DNA from: RHKX01 sp046330285
Lineage (GTDB): Bacteria; Actinomycetota; Thermoleophilia; Solirubrobacterales; 70-9
Direction: 5' to 3'
NCBI GenBank assembly: GCA_046330285.1
Contig: JAXLSX010000002.1
Coordinates: 62,001-126,000, forward strand
Length of the DNA stretch: 64,000 nucleotides
Shown one piece after another: positions 42,547-52,004 of this stretch (its first letter is position 1; every line of letters begins with the position of its first letter). A program made the translations under genes and the position numbers. Below the pieces are notes generated by a model. It made no database searches. It saw nothing but the letters and a program-made list of their open reading frames with translations, and had not been told where the DNA came from.

Positions 42547-43900
42547 CCTGCTTGCGCTCGTGCTTGCTGGCGCCGCCCTTCTTCTCGAGGGTGTCGCACG
42601 CCTGAGCGATGTCGTCGGCCAGCGTCGCGACCAGCTCGCGGCTGAGGTTGAGCTTGACGAGCGCCCGGAGCATCTTCACGGCCTCCGCCTTCGGCGGCAT
42701 CGTGTAGGCGGGCAGCATCCAGCCGCGCTCGGCTGAGACCTGCCAGGCGATGTCGAACTCGTCGTAGGGGACGTCCGCGTCGTCGGCGATCCGGAAGGCG
42801 ACGAGGGGCAGCTGCTCCTCGTCCGCGCCGATGATCTCGAACGGACCCAGCTTCTCCAGGCGCTCGGCCAGGAAGTCGGAGTTGTCCTTCATCGTCTTCA
42901 TCGCGAACTCGTAGCCGTCGCGACCGAAGCGGATCAGGTTGTAGTACTGCGCCAGCACCATCGACGACCCGGTCGAGAAGTTCAGCGTGAACGTCGCGTC
43001 CGTCTTGCCGAGGTAGTTCTCGTAGAAGACGAGATCCTCGGCGAGATCCGACTCCTCGCGGAAGATCAGCCAGCCGATCCCGGGGTAGACGAGGCCGAAC
43101 TTGTGGCCGGAGACGTTGATCGAGCGGACCTGCTCGAGCCGGAAGTCCCACTCCGAGTGGGGGTAGAGGAACGGCCAGACGAAACCGCCGCTGGCGGCGT
43201 CGATGTGCAGCGGCACGTCGAGGTCCTTCTCGCTCTTCAGGCGCAGCAGCAGGTCGTTGATCCCGACGATGTCGTCGGAGTGGCCGGTGAACGTCGTGCC
43301 GAGGACGGCGGCGACGCCGATCGTGTTCTCGTCGACGTGGGGTTCGACGTCCTCGGGGCCGATCGTGTACTTGTCGGGCTGCAGCGGGACGATCCGCGGC
43401 TCGACGTCGAAGTAGCGGCAGAACTTCTCCCAGACGACGTGCACGTCGCCGCCGAAGATCAGGTTCGGGCTCTCCGTCGACTTGCCGGCTGCTTTCCGGC
43501 GTTCGCGCCACTTCCACTTCAGCGAGAGAGCGCCGAGCATGATCGCCTCCGAGGAGCCCTGCGTCCGCGCGCCGGTGGTCTTGCCCGGGGCGTTGTAGAG
43601 GTCGGCGAGCATCCGGATGCAGCGCTGCTCGATCTCGGCCGTCTCCGGGTATTCGGCGTGATCGATGAAGTTGCGGTGGAGGTTCTCGGAGATGACGTCG
43701 ACCGCCTCCGGCTCCATCCAGGTCGTCACGAAGGTCGCGAGGTTCCGCTCCGGAATCCCGTCGAGGACCACGTCCTGCTCGATGATCCGCTTCGCGATCA
43801 GCGCGTCGGTGCCGACGTCCGGCATCTTGTCCCTGGGGGCGCCCTCGGTCAGCCAGCTGTGGCCGGTGATGCGGGTGCGCGGCAAGTTTCGTTCGGTCAT
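42524..43900 (-). CDS. gadB: glutamate decarboxylase
   Basis: A 458-residue PLP enzyme converting glutamate and a proton to GABA and CO2. The family marks are strong: ENLHRNFIDHAEYPETAEIE, TQGSSEAIMLGALSLKWKW, the substrate-side HIDAASGGFVWPF, and the PLP lysine in INVSGHKFGLVYPGIGW (about residue 270). The C-terminus ends in KHERKQVKTGVGY, like bacterial GadA/B tails. AGGAGAG lies before the ATG at 43900; thirteen extra codons upstream are Arg/Pro-rich and discarded. It probably supports acid resistance or a GABA shunt. No GadC antiporter is nearby. Confidence 0.93.
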   Translation of the reverse strand: MTERNLPRTRITGHSWLTEGAPRDKMPDVGTDALIAKRIIEQDVVLDGIPERNLATFVTTWMEPEAVDVISENLHRNFIDHAEYPETAEIEQRCIRMLADLYNAPGKTTGARTQGSSEAIMLGALSLKWKWRERRKAAGKSTESPNLIFGGDVHVVWEKFCRYFDVEPRIVPLQPDKYTIGPEDVEPHVDENTIGVAAVLGTTFTGHSDDIVGINDLLLRLKSEKDLDVPLHIDAASGGFVWPFLYPHSEWDFRLEQVRSINVSGHKFGLVYPGIGWLIFREESDLAEDLVFYENYLGKTDATFTLNFSTGSSMVLAQYYNLIRFGRDGYEFAMKTMKDNSDFLAERLEKLGPFEIIGADEEQLPLVAFRIADDADVPYDEFDIAWQVSAERGWMLPAYTMPPKAEAVKMLRALVKLNLSRELVATLADDIAQACDTLEKKGGASKHERKQVKTGVGY

Positions 43901-43955
43901 CGATCTCTCCTGACGGCGTGGTCTTGCGACGGGCGGCAATCCTATTCCGGGCAGA

Positions 43956-45629
43956 TCAGGCCGGTGATCCCCCGGAAAGGGTGATCTCGCCGATCCGCTC
44001 GACCCGGTCGACGAGGTCCAGGCCCTCCGGGCGATGGGTGATCAGCAGGACCGACCGGCCGCTCGCGGCGGCGAAGGTGTCGGCGAGCAGCCGCTCCGCC
44101 GTCGGCGGGTCGAGGTGGGCGGTCGGCTCATCGAGGAGGAGGACGGGGGCGGGGGAGAGCAGCGCCCGCGCGACGACCAGGCGCTGGCGCTGGCCGCCCG
44201 AAAGCTCCCGCCCCTGTTCTCCGACGAACGTGTCGAGACCCTCCGGCAAGGAGCGGACCCAGTCGCCGAGCTTCGCCGCCTCGAGCGCCGCGGCGAGTTC
44301 GTCGTCGCCGGCATCCGGCGCCGCGATCCGGAGGTTGGCGGCGATCGTCGAGCTGAACAGGTGCGCGTCCTGCCCGGCGAGGGCGAACATCGAGCGGAGG
44401 TCGTCCTGACGCAGGAGCCGAGCGTCGACGCCGCCGACGCTCACCCGACCGGATTCCGGGTCGAGGAAGCGAAGGAGCAGCGAGACGATCGTCGTCTTGC
44501 CGGTGCCGCTGGCACCGAGCAGCGCAACCCGCTCGCCGGGAGCGATCCGGAGGTCGAGATCGCGGAAGGTGTCCTCGCTCGCGCCCGGATAGCGGGCGGT
44601 CACCGACTCGAGCGCGACCGTGTGATCCAGCGGTCGCGGCTCGGGGGAGGGCGGATCGGCGATCGCGGGCTCGATCGCCGTCAGTTCGAGGACTCGCCGC
44701 CCGGACGCGATCGTCCTGCTCGACTCCCGCGCGACCTCGGGCAGCGGCGCCGTGGCTTCGAACGACGACATCGCCAGCAGCGCGAGCGTCGCGATCATCA
44801 GCCGGTCGAGGGAGCCGCCGTCGTGGGAGGCGACCGCGACCGCGAGGACGCCGGCGACAGTCGCCCCCGAGATCAGGGCGACGAGGGCGTCGGCGAACCC
44901 GGCGACGGTCGCGTCCCGGCGGGCGAGCGTGGCGAGCTCGGCGTCGCGGCTTCGAGCCCGTTCGAAGGCCGCCTCGGCGCCTCCGTAGACGAGGAGCTCG
45001 GGCGTGCCCCGGAGCAGCTCGACGACGTCGGCGGTCAGCTCCGAGCGGGCCCCGCGCTGGCGGCCGCCGGCCCGGCGCTGGAGCCGCGCCGCCAGTGCCG
45101 GCACGGCGAGCCCCGAGAGGAGCAACCCGGCGGCGAGGATCGCCGCCGCGGCGGGCAGGAAGACGGCGGCGAACGCGACCGTGCCGAGGGCGACGAGGAT
45201 CGCGACGACCGGCGGCGCGAGACCGCGCAGGTAGAGGCCCTGGAGGGCGTCGACGTCGCCGACCATCCGGCTCAGCAGTTCGCCGTGGCGGAAGCCCTCG
45301 AGCTGGGCCGGCGCCAGCGGTTCGATCCGCTCGTAGAAGCGCGACCGCATCCGTCCGAGCGCGCGCAGCGCCATGTCGTGGGAGACGAGGCGGTCGAGGT
45401 AGCGGATCAGGGGCCGGCCGATGCCGAAGAACCGGACGCCGACGATCACCACCGTCAGCGAGAGGATGTCCGGGTGCTCCGCCGCCCGCGAGATCAGGTA
45501 ACCGGCGGTGGTCATCAGCGCGACGCCGAACGCGATCGCGAGCGCTCCGAGGGCGACCGATGCGGCGAAGCGACGTCGCCCGACCGGCGCGAGCTCGACG
45601 AGCTCCCTGACGATCCGGACCGAGCTCAT
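43956..45629 (-). CDS. cydC: thiol reductant ABC exporter subunit CydC
   Basis: A 557-residue half-transporter with six helices, including MTTAGYLISRAAEHPDILSLTVVIVGVRFFGIGRPLIRYLDRLVSHD, typical of CydC. Its ATPase has Walker A GASGTGKT, signature LSGGQRQR and Walker B VLLLDEPTAHLD. With CydD it exports cysteine/glutathione to the periplasm and supports cytochrome bd assembly. The ATG overlaps the CydD stop by 4 bp. No cydAB genes are in the window. Confidence 0.9.
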   Translation of the reverse strand: MSSVRIVRELVELAPVGRRRFAASVALGALAIAFGVALMTTAGYLISRAAEHPDILSLTVVIVGVRFFGIGRPLIRYLDRLVSHDMALRALGRMRSRFYERIEPLAPAQLEGFRHGELLSRMVGDVDALQGLYLRGLAPPVVAILVALGTVAFAAVFLPAAAAILAAGLLLSGLAVPALAARLQRRAGGRQRGARSELTADVVELLRGTPELLVYGGAEAAFERARSRDAELATLARRDATVAGFADALVALISGATVAGVLAVAVASHDGGSLDRLMIATLALLAMSSFEATAPLPEVARESSRTIASGRRVLELTAIEPAIADPPSPEPRPLDHTVALESVTARYPGASEDTFRDLDLRIAPGERVALLGASGTGKTTIVSLLLRFLDPESGRVSVGGVDARLLRQDDLRSMFALAGQDAHLFSSTIAANLRIAAPDAGDDELAAALEAAKLGDWVRSLPEGLDTFVGEQGRELSGGQRQRLVVARALLSPAPVLLLDEPTAHLDPPTAERLLADTFAAASGRSVLLITHRPEGLDLVDRVERIGEITLSGGSPA

Positions 45630-47302
45630 CCCGCCGCCGTCCCGGCCGGGCCGATCCGGCCGTCCTCGAGCGTGAGCACGCGATCGGCGATCGCCGCCGA
45701 CTCGGGCCGGTGCGCGATCAGCAGCGCACTCCGGCCCTTCAGAAGCCGGGCGATGGCCGATTCGATCAGCTCGGCGTTGGCCGGGTCGAGGTTGGCCGTC
45801 GGTTCGTCGAGAACGACGAGCGTAGCGTCCCGGAGGAAGGCTCGAGCGAGGCCGATCCGCTGGCGCTCACCAGCCGAGAGCGGTCTGCCGCCGTCGCCGA
45901 CGATCGTCTCGGCCCCATCGGGGAGGGCGCCGACGAAACCGGCGGCCTCGGCCGCGACGAGCGCCGCGCTGACGGCGTCGTCGCTCGCGCCGGGGTCGCC
46001 GAGCCGGACGTTGGCGGCGACCGACCCGCGGAAGATCGTCGGCGCCTGGGGAACCCATGCGAGGCGGCTCCGCCAGCGCTCCGCCGAGCAGGTGGCGAGG
46101 TCGATGCCGCCGACGCTGACTTCGCCCGTGCCGGGCCGCAGCAACCCGAGGACGAGACCCGCGACCGTGCTCTTGCCGCCGCCGCTGGGCCCGGTCAGCG
46201 CGACGGTCTCACCGGGAGCGATCTCCAGATCGGCGCCGTCGAGGATGGGGACGTCCCGGGTCGGGTAGGCGAACCCGACCTCCGCGAGCCGGACGGGTGC
46301 GCTCGCGGGGTTCGGCGGCTCCGCTGCGCCCGCCGGCGCGCTCTCGGGCTCGCCGATCAGGCCGAGGAGCCCGTCGGTCACGGCCCGGCCGTCGGCGCTG
46401 GCGTGGAACTGGGTGCCGAGGTTGCGCAGCGGCAGGTAGAGCTCGGGCGCGAGCAGCAGCACCGTCAGGGCGGCCTCGAAGCCGACGTCGGAGTCGACGA
46501 GGCGGACGCCGACGGTGACGGCGACGAGGGCGATCCCGAGGGTCGCCGCGAGCTCGAGCACCGTTCCCGACAGGAACGCGACCCGCAGGGTCCCCATCGT
46601 CGCCTTGCGGTACCGGTCGCTGACGTCGGCGATCCGCTCAGCCTGCGCGTGGCCGCGGTTGAACGCGCGCAGCGTCGGCAGCCCCCGGACGACGTCGAGG
46701 AAGTGGCCGGCGAGCCGGTTCATCGCCTCCAGCCGCTCGCGTGCGCGGACCTCCGTGAAGCGGCCGATCAGCCACATGAAGATCGGGATCAGCGGCAGCG
46801 TGAACAGCATGATCGCCGCCGAGATCGGGTCGATCGTGACGACGACGACCAGCACCGCGACCGGCACCGTCGTCGCCAGGAAGAGCTGGGGGACGTAGCG
46901 CGCGAACATCGCCTCGAGCGCGTCGACGCCCTCGACGGCCGTGGCGGCGATCTCGGCCGCCTCCGCCCGATCGGCGTCGGCGCTGGCGCCGGCATCGAGG
47001 AGACGGGCACGGAGCAGCTCGAGTCGGAGCGCCGACATCACCGTCGTCGCCGCCCGGCGGCCGACGACCTCGAAGCCCCAGCCGGCCCCGGAGCGGATCA
47101 CAACGGCCGCCAGCAACGCGATCAGTTCGGGCGCGAGATCGGAGACCGACGCGCCGTCGAACCCGCGGGCCGCGATCCGGGCGATCAGCACCGCCTGGGC
47201 GAGGACCATCAGCGTCGCCAGCAGGCCGATCGCGCCGTCGGCCGCGAGCATTCGCTTCACGCCCGGCACCCGGTCGAGCAGGCGGCGATCGAGGGCGTTC
47301 AT
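45626..47302 (-). CDS. cydD: thiol reductant ABC exporter subunit CydD
   Basis: A 558-residue half-transporter. CydD traits include MNALDRRLLDRVPGVKRML at the N-terminus, VPQLFLATTVPVAVLVVVVTIDPISAAIMLFTLPLIPIFMWLIG near residue 145-185 and FHASADGRAVTDGLL before the ATPase. That domain has Walker A GPSGGGKST, signature LSAGERQR and Walker B LVVLDEPTANLD. It precedes and overlaps cydC, with which it forms the heterodimer. No strong promoter was identified upstream. Confidence 0.9.
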   Translation of the reverse strand: MNALDRRLLDRVPGVKRMLAADGAIGLLATLMVLAQAVLIARIAARGFDGASVSDLAPELIALLAAVVIRSGAGWGFEVVGRRAATTVMSALRLELLRARLLDAGASADADRAEAAEIAATAVEGVDALEAMFARYVPQLFLATTVPVAVLVVVVTIDPISAAIMLFTLPLIPIFMWLIGRFTEVRARERLEAMNRLAGHFLDVVRGLPTLRAFNRGHAQAERIADVSDRYRKATMGTLRVAFLSGTVLELAATLGIALVAVTVGVRLVDSDVGFEAALTVLLLAPELYLPLRNLGTQFHASADGRAVTDGLLGLIGEPESAPAGAAEPPNPASAPVRLAEVGFAYPTRDVPILDGADLEIAPGETVALTGPSGGGKSTVAGLVLGLLRPGTGEVSVGGIDLATCSAERWRSRLAWVPQAPTIFRGSVAANVRLGDPGASDDAVSAALVAAEAAGFVGALPDGAETIVGDGGRPLSAGERQRIGLARAFLRDATLVVLDEPTANLDPANAELIESAIARLLKGRSALLIAHRPESAAIADRVLTLEDGRIGPAGTAAG

Positions 47303-47394
47303 CGGCGGCCGGGAGCGGCCGGGCGCGGCACTTGCGGGGTCATCGCGGCGCCGATGTTACGGCGGGTCCCGCGAGTCGCCGGACAACGGCGGTA

Positions 47395-47413
47395 ATACCT
47401 AGATACTAGGTAT
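47395..47413. promoter_or_regulatory. perfect 19-bp palindrome, putative PadR operator
   Basis: ATACCTAG and CTAGGTAT flank ATA, a perfect inverted repeat. It overlaps a TATAGT -10 element (47411-47416) upstream of the enoyl-CoA hydratase gene. A PadR gene is the second gene downstream, and PadR operators are often AT-rich palindromes of this style, so autoregulation is likely. Confidence 0.65.
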
Positions 47414-47447
47414 AGTCACATGTGGAACCCGAGCCGAGGAGATGTTC

Positions 47448-48113
47448 GTGAAGCTGGAACGAGACGAAGCGGTCGTCGTGATGACCATGGAGGGGGAGGA
47501 GAACCGCTTCAACCCCGATCACCTCGATGAGCTCGACGCCGCGCTCGACGAAGTCGCCGCGATGGAGGGTCACCCGGCCCTCGTGCTGTCGGGCGAGGGG
47601 AAGTTCTTCTCGCTGGGACTGGACCTCGAGTGGATGGGGACGGTGGAGCCGAACGACGCCAAAGCGATGGTCGAGCGGACCATGGCGCTGCTCGCCCGGC
47701 TTCTCACCGCGCCCTTCGGCGTCGTCGCGGCCGTCAACGGCCATGCCTTCGGCGCCGGTCTGATGGCGGCGCTCGCCAGCGACATGCGCGTTATGCGCGA
47801 GGACCGCGGCTACCTCTGCCTGCCGGAGGTCGACGTCGATCTCGTCTTCCTGCCGGGGATGAGCGCGCTCATCCAGGGCCGGCTGACGCCGCAGTCGGCG
47901 CACGAGATGATGCTGACCGGAGGGCGCTTCGGCGGCGCCGAGGCGCTCCGGCTCGGGGCCGTCGACGAGCTCGCCTCCGAAGAGGCACTGGTCGCTTCCG
48001 CCCGCGACCGGGCCGCGCTGCTCGCCGGGCGCAATCCGGACACGGTCGCTGGAATCAAGTCGCGGCTCTACGAGCCGATCGTCGAGCGGCTCCGGCAGCC
48101 GATCGCCGCCTGA
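47448..48113 (+). CDS. enoyl-CoA hydratase/isomerase family protein
   Basis: A 221-residue crotonase-fold protein. The oxyanion-hole segments are FFSLGLDLEWM (first) and VNGHAFGAGLMAALASDMRVM (second, near residue 95-115), and LPEVDVDLVFLPGM follows. Family members act on acyl-CoA (hydration, isomerisation); it is shorter than the usual 255 residues, and the helical C-terminal part is reduced. I choose GTG at 47448 because GAGGAG lies 6 nt before it, while the ATG at 47442 touches the same GAGGAG. It heads the padR operon. Confidence 0.83.
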   Translation: MKLERDEAVVVMTMEGEENRFNPDHLDELDAALDEVAAMEGHPALVLSGEGKFFSLGLDLEWMGTVEPNDAKAMVERTMALLARLLTAPFGVVAAVNGHAFGAGLMAALASDMRVMREDRGYLCLPEVDVDLVFLPGMSALIQGRLTPQSAHEMMLTGGRFGGAEALRLGAVDELASEEALVASARDRAALLAGRNPDTVAGIKSRLYEPIVERLRQPIAA

Positions 48114-48121
48114 GGAGGGCA

Positions 48122-48673
48122 GTGGCGGAGCTCACGCGCCTCGAGGCGGTCGTCGTCGGTCTCCTGGCCGAACGGCCGGCCCACGGCTACGAGCTGAAGG
48201 CCCGGCTCGGGCCCGGGCTCCCGCGCGAAGCGCAGCTCAACGACGGCGTCCTCTACCCGCTGCTCGCCAGACTCGAGCGACGCGGCCTTGCGTCCTCGGC
48301 CGAGGAGCGCCGCGGTGGGCGCGTGCGCCGGGTCTTCGCCGCGACTCCCGACGGCGATGCGGCGTTCCGGGAGTGGCTTCTCTCCGACCGTGACGAGGAC
48401 GCCGCCGTCGGGTCCGAGCTCTTCGTCGACCACCCGCTCGCGAAGCTCCTGTTCGCGTCGCGGCTGACGGCGGCCGAACTCGATGCCAAGCTCGAGTCGC
48501 TGCACGCCGCCGCGCGGGCGCGGCTCGCCGCCCTCGACGCGGTGCCGCAGACCGGGCCCGACCCGCGCTCGGACCGGATCGGATCGGCGCTGCTGGCGGT
48601 GGGACAGGCCCGCGAGCTCGCTGCGATCGAGCAGCTCGAAGAGCTTCGGCTCGATCTCGCTTCCGGCGCCTGA
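48122..48673 (+). CDS. PadR family transcriptional regulator
   Basis: A 183-residue regulator with an N-terminal winged helix (LEAVVVGLLAERPAHGYELKARLG, then NDGVLYPLLARLERRGLAS) and a C-terminal helical dimer domain of the longer PadR-s2/VirR-like type (FLVDHPLAKLLFASRL-like). GTG start, 8 bp after the hydratase stop. It is the likely ligand of the palindrome at 47395-47413. The inducer could be an acyl-CoA or aromatic acid given its neighbours, but this is inference. Confidence 0.88.
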   Translation: MAELTRLEAVVVGLLAERPAHGYELKARLGPGLPREAQLNDGVLYPLLARLERRGLASSAEERRGGRVRRVFAATPDGDAAFREWLLSDRDEDAAVGSELFVDHPLAKLLFASRLTAAELDAKLESLHAAARARLAALDAVPQTGPDPRSDRIGSALLAVGQARELAAIEQLEELRLDLASGA

Positions 48674-48687
48674 CATCATCTGCGGCG

Positions 48688-49002
48688 ATGCCGAGCTGCT
48701 CACATCTCGACCAGGTCCAGGTCATGGAGCTGCCGGAGTCGGTCGAGGGCTGTGAGGACTGCCTGCGAACGGGTGACGGTTGGGTCCACCTGCGGATCTG
48801 CCTGAGCTGCGGCCACGTCGGCTGTTGCGACAGCTCGCCGAACCGGCACGCGACCGCTCACGCCTCGGCATCCGGTCACGCGCTGATCCGCTCGCTCGAG
48901 CCGGGGGAGAGGTGGTCGTTCTGTTATCCCGACGAGCTCGTCATGCGCATCGACGAGATCACCGGCGAGACCCGGATCCCGCCCTCGCCGCTCGGCGGCT
49001 GA
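48688..49002 (+). CDS. UBP-type zinc finger protein
   Basis: A 104-residue protein made of one UBP (ubiquitin-hydrolase-type) zinc finger. The pattern CSHL, then CEDCLRTG, WVHLRICLSCGHVGCCDSSPNRHATAHASASGHALI carries the expected Cys/His zinc ligands (C-x2-C, C-x2-C, H, H). In eukaryotes the domain binds free ubiquitin C-termini; in bacteria its ligand is unknown. It sits 14 bp after padR and 1 bp before the molybdopterin gene, so it is part of the redox operon. Confidence 0.85.
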   Translation: MPSCSHLDQVQVMELPESVEGCEDCLRTGDGWVHLRICLSCGHVGCCDSSPNRHATAHASASGHALIRSLEPGERWSFCYPDELVMRIDEITGETRIPPSPLGG

Positions 49003-49003
49003 C

Positions 49004-49611
<608 letters not shown>

Positions 49612-49624
<13 letters not shown>

Positions 49625-50346
49625 CCCCGGCCGCCGGCGGCATCGCGCCGCGCGCACCGGGCCGCTGGCAGATCGCGACCGTCGAGGCGATCGAGTGGCG
49701 GACTCCGTCGGTTAAGTCGTTCCGGCTGGCGCTTCCGATGTGGATGCCGCACCTGCCGGGTCAGCACTACGACGTCCGGCTCACCGCGCCGGACGGCTAC
49801 ACGGCGCAGCGCTCCTACTCCGTCTCGTCCTCACCGCTGGACGAGGGGACGATCGAGCTCACCATCGATCGCCTCGCCGACGGCGAGGTCTCGCCCTACT
49901 TCCACGACGTCCTCGCCGTGGGCGACGAGGTCGAGGTCCGCGGGCCGTTCGCCTCCTACTTCGTCTGGCGGGGCGAGAGCCCCGTACTGCTGGTCGGCGG
50001 CGGCTCCGGGGTGGCGCCGCTGATGTCGATGCTCCGGCATCGCCGTCTGGCGATGCCGGAGGTCCCGATGCGCCTCGTCTACTCCGTCCGCCTGCCGAAG
50101 GACGCGATCTTCGGCGACGAGCTCCAGCCCGATACCGAGCTCACCTACACGCGTCTCGCGCCGCCGGGCTGGGAGGGGCACACCGGCAGGATCGACGAGG
50201 CGATGCTGACCGGGTGGGAGCACGATCCGGCCGCCGTCTTCGTCTGCGGGTCGAACGCCTTCGTCGAGGCCGCGTCGAAGATTCTGCTCGGCGCCGGCAT
50301 CGGCGCGGAGAAGATCCGGACCGAGCGCTTCGGCCCAACCGGTTGA
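49612..50346 (+). CDS. FAD/NAD(P)H oxidoreductase of the ferredoxin-reductase type
   Basis: A 244-residue flavin reductase starting at TTG within the previous gene. The FAD domain has RSYSVSSSP (residues about 64-72), GPFASYFVW follows, and the NAD(P) domain has LLVGGGSGVAPLMSML and VFVCGSNAFVEAA. There is no iron-sulfur domain. It probably passes electrons between NAD(P)H and the molybdopterin enzyme encoded before it. Confidence 0.87.
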
Positions 50347-50347
50347 G

Positions 50348-51199
50348 TCAGCCGACGTCGGCCGCGACGAGCCGGTTCCACTCGGGCTTGTCCGCGCGCC
50401 AGCCCTCTTCGGTCCGGCGCCGCTTCCAGTAGCCGGACACCGACAGGTGCTCGGACGGGATCGCGCGCTCGGCGAGGAGGTGGCGGCGGATCGCGCGGAC
50501 GGCTCCCGCCTCGCCGTGGACGAAGCCGTGGACCCGTCCGCCGGGAAACTCGAGGGCGCTGACGGCCTCGGCGAGCGGATCGGGCTCGAGCTCGGCGCCG
50601 GCATCGCGGTGGATCCAGCGGAGGTCGAGCTCGGCGGGGGAGGCGAGCGGGATCTCCTCCGCGGGGCCGTCGACCGCGACGACGACTATCGCGGGCTTGC
50701 CGGCCGGGATGCGCGCGAGCGAGGCGGCGATCGCCGGCAGCACGCAGGCGTCGCCGGCCATCAGGTGCCAGTCGGCGTCCGGGTCCGGTGCGTAGGCGCC
50801 CCCGGGGCCGATCAGCTGGATGCGGTCTCCGGGTTTCGCCGCTGCCGCCCAGGGACCGGCGACACCGGCGCTGCCGTGGTTGACGAAGTCGACCGTCAGC
50901 TCGGTCCGGTCGGGGTCCCAGGCGCGGACGGTGTAGGTCCGGACGCGCGGCCAGAGCTCCCGAGGCAGCTCCGCCTTCACGGCTTCGACGTCGAACGGCG
51001 GCTCGTAGCCCCCGTCCGGATGCGGCAGTTGGAGCTTCACGTAGTGGTCGGTGAAGGGGCCTGCCGCGAAGCCCCTTAGGCCGGGGCCGCCGAAGACGAT
51101 CCGGATCAGCTGCGGGGTCAGGCTCTCAGTCCGAACGACCTCGGCCATACGGGGCGGCGACTTCTTCGCGGACATCTTCGCTGCTGGTGCCTCGGCCAC
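50348..51199 (-). CDS. siderophore-interacting protein (FAD-dependent ferric reductase, SIP family)
   Basis: A 283-residue flavoprotein. The FAD motif RTYTVRAWD and a following VNHGSAGVAGPWAAAAKPGD are family marks of ViuB-like ferric-siderophore reductases, and VSGYWKRRRTEEGWR near the C-terminus is typical. It would release iron from ferric siderophores in the cytoplasm. The GTG at 51199 is supported by TACCCT on the minus strand (51212-51207), 7 nt upstream. The open frame runs 20 codons further but starts before that promoter. Confidence 0.88.
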   Translation of the reverse strand: MAEAPAAKMSAKKSPPRMAEVVRTESLTPQLIRIVFGGPGLRGFAAGPFTDHYVKLQLPHPDGGYEPPFDVEAVKAELPRELWPRVRTYTVRAWDPDRTELTVDFVNHGSAGVAGPWAAAAKPGDRIQLIGPGGAYAPDPDADWHLMAGDACVLPAIAASLARIPAGKPAIVVVAVDGPAEEIPLASPAELDLRWIHRDAGAELEPDPLAEAVSALEFPGGRVHGFVHGEAGAVRAIRRHLLAERAIPSEHLSVSGYWKRRRTEEGWRADKPEWNRLVAADVG

Positions 51200-51240
51200 T
51201 CGGGGGAGGGTAGAGGCACGTTTCGGCGAGAGTTGACCGG

Positions 51241-51315
51241 GCAACAGTTGCGCACGCAAACGTCATCTGCTAAATTGATTGCATAAGCAAATGTTGCAGG
51301 CTCAAGCATTGCAAC
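51241..51315. promoter_or_regulatory. cluster of TTGC/GCAA inverted repeats between SIP and yceI
   Basis: GCAACAGTTGC (51241-51251) is a perfect palindrome. TTGCATAAGCAA (51279-51290) has 4-bp arms around ATAA. GTTGCA (51293-51298) pairs with TGCAAC (51310-51315). All share TTGC/GCAA half sites between divergent genes. A MarR-type or similar regulator could bind; none is encoded next to it. Confidence 0.45.
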
Positions 51316-51342
51316 GGATCAGTTTCAACGAGGAGGACGAAA

Positions 51343-51900
51343 ATGAGCAGCACGGTCATCGAGACGGCGATCCCGGCGGGCACCTGGGCCATCGACAAGG
51401 CCCACACCAAGGTCGGCTTCGCCGTCAAGCACATGGGCGTATCGACGGTTCGGGGCGAGTTCCGCGAGTTCGACGGCGCGCTCGAGGTCGGCGACGACGG
51501 GACGATTCGCGCCCACGGCACCGTCAAGGCGGCGTCGGTCCACACCAACCAGGACCAGCGCGACGAGCATCTCCGCTCGGCCGACTTCTTCGACGCCGAG
51601 AACTACCCGGAGCTGAAGTTCGAGTCGACGAGCATCGAGCGGGTCGACGACGAGAACTACCGGATCGCCGGCGATCTGACGATCCATGGCGTCACCAACC
51701 CGATCGAGCTCAACGCCGAGATCGGCGGCGTCGACGTCGGGATGGAGGGTGAGCACCGCACGGGCCTCGAGGTCACCGGCCAGCTCTCCCGCAAGGACTA
51801 CGGGATGAAGTTCAACGCCGCCCTCGGCAGCGGCAACGCCGTCGTCGCCGACAAGGTCAAGCTCGCGCTCGACGTCGAGGCGGTCCGCAAGGACGCGTAG
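51343..51900 (+). CDS. YceI family protein
   Basis: A 185-residue lipocalin-like protein. The start GTWAIDKAHTKVGFAVKHMGVSTVRGEFREFDGAL and LRSADFFDAENYPELKFESTSI, then GDLTIHGVTNPIEL, are hallmark YceI segments. The family binds polyisoprenoid-type lipids. There is no signal peptide, so this copy is cytoplasmic. GAGGAGG lies before the ATG. A strong terminator follows its stop, so it is a single-gene unit under the TTGC/GCAA region. Confidence 0.92.
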   Translation: MSSTVIETAIPAGTWAIDKAHTKVGFAVKHMGVSTVRGEFREFDGALEVGDDGTIRAHGTVKAASVHTNQDQRDEHLRSADFFDAENYPELKFESTSIERVDDENYRIAGDLTIHGVTNPIELNAEIGGVDVGMEGEHRTGLEVTGQLSRKDYGMKFNAALGSGNAVVADKVKLALDVEAVRKDA

Positions 51901-51926
51901 CTCCCGCGGAACCTCGAAGTGACCAG

Positions 51927-51966
51927 CGGCGGGCGGCCCCGGAGATCGGGGGCCGCCCGCCGTTTT
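51927..51966 (+). terminator. intrinsic terminator after yceI
   Basis: A perfect 14-bp GC-rich stem (CGGCGGGCGGCCCC with its complement) with an 8-nt loop is followed by GTTTT. It lies 26 bp past the stop and is the clearest intrinsic terminator in the window. Confidence 0.85.
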
Positions 51967-52004
51967 CGTGTTTGAGACCGCCGCTGTGCGGCAACTACCG
52001 GGAG

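Noticed and set aside
43956..47302. Generic drug-exporting ABC pair
   Set aside because: The helix-region motifs of both subunits fit CydD and CydC better than multidrug exporters, so the specific call was kept.
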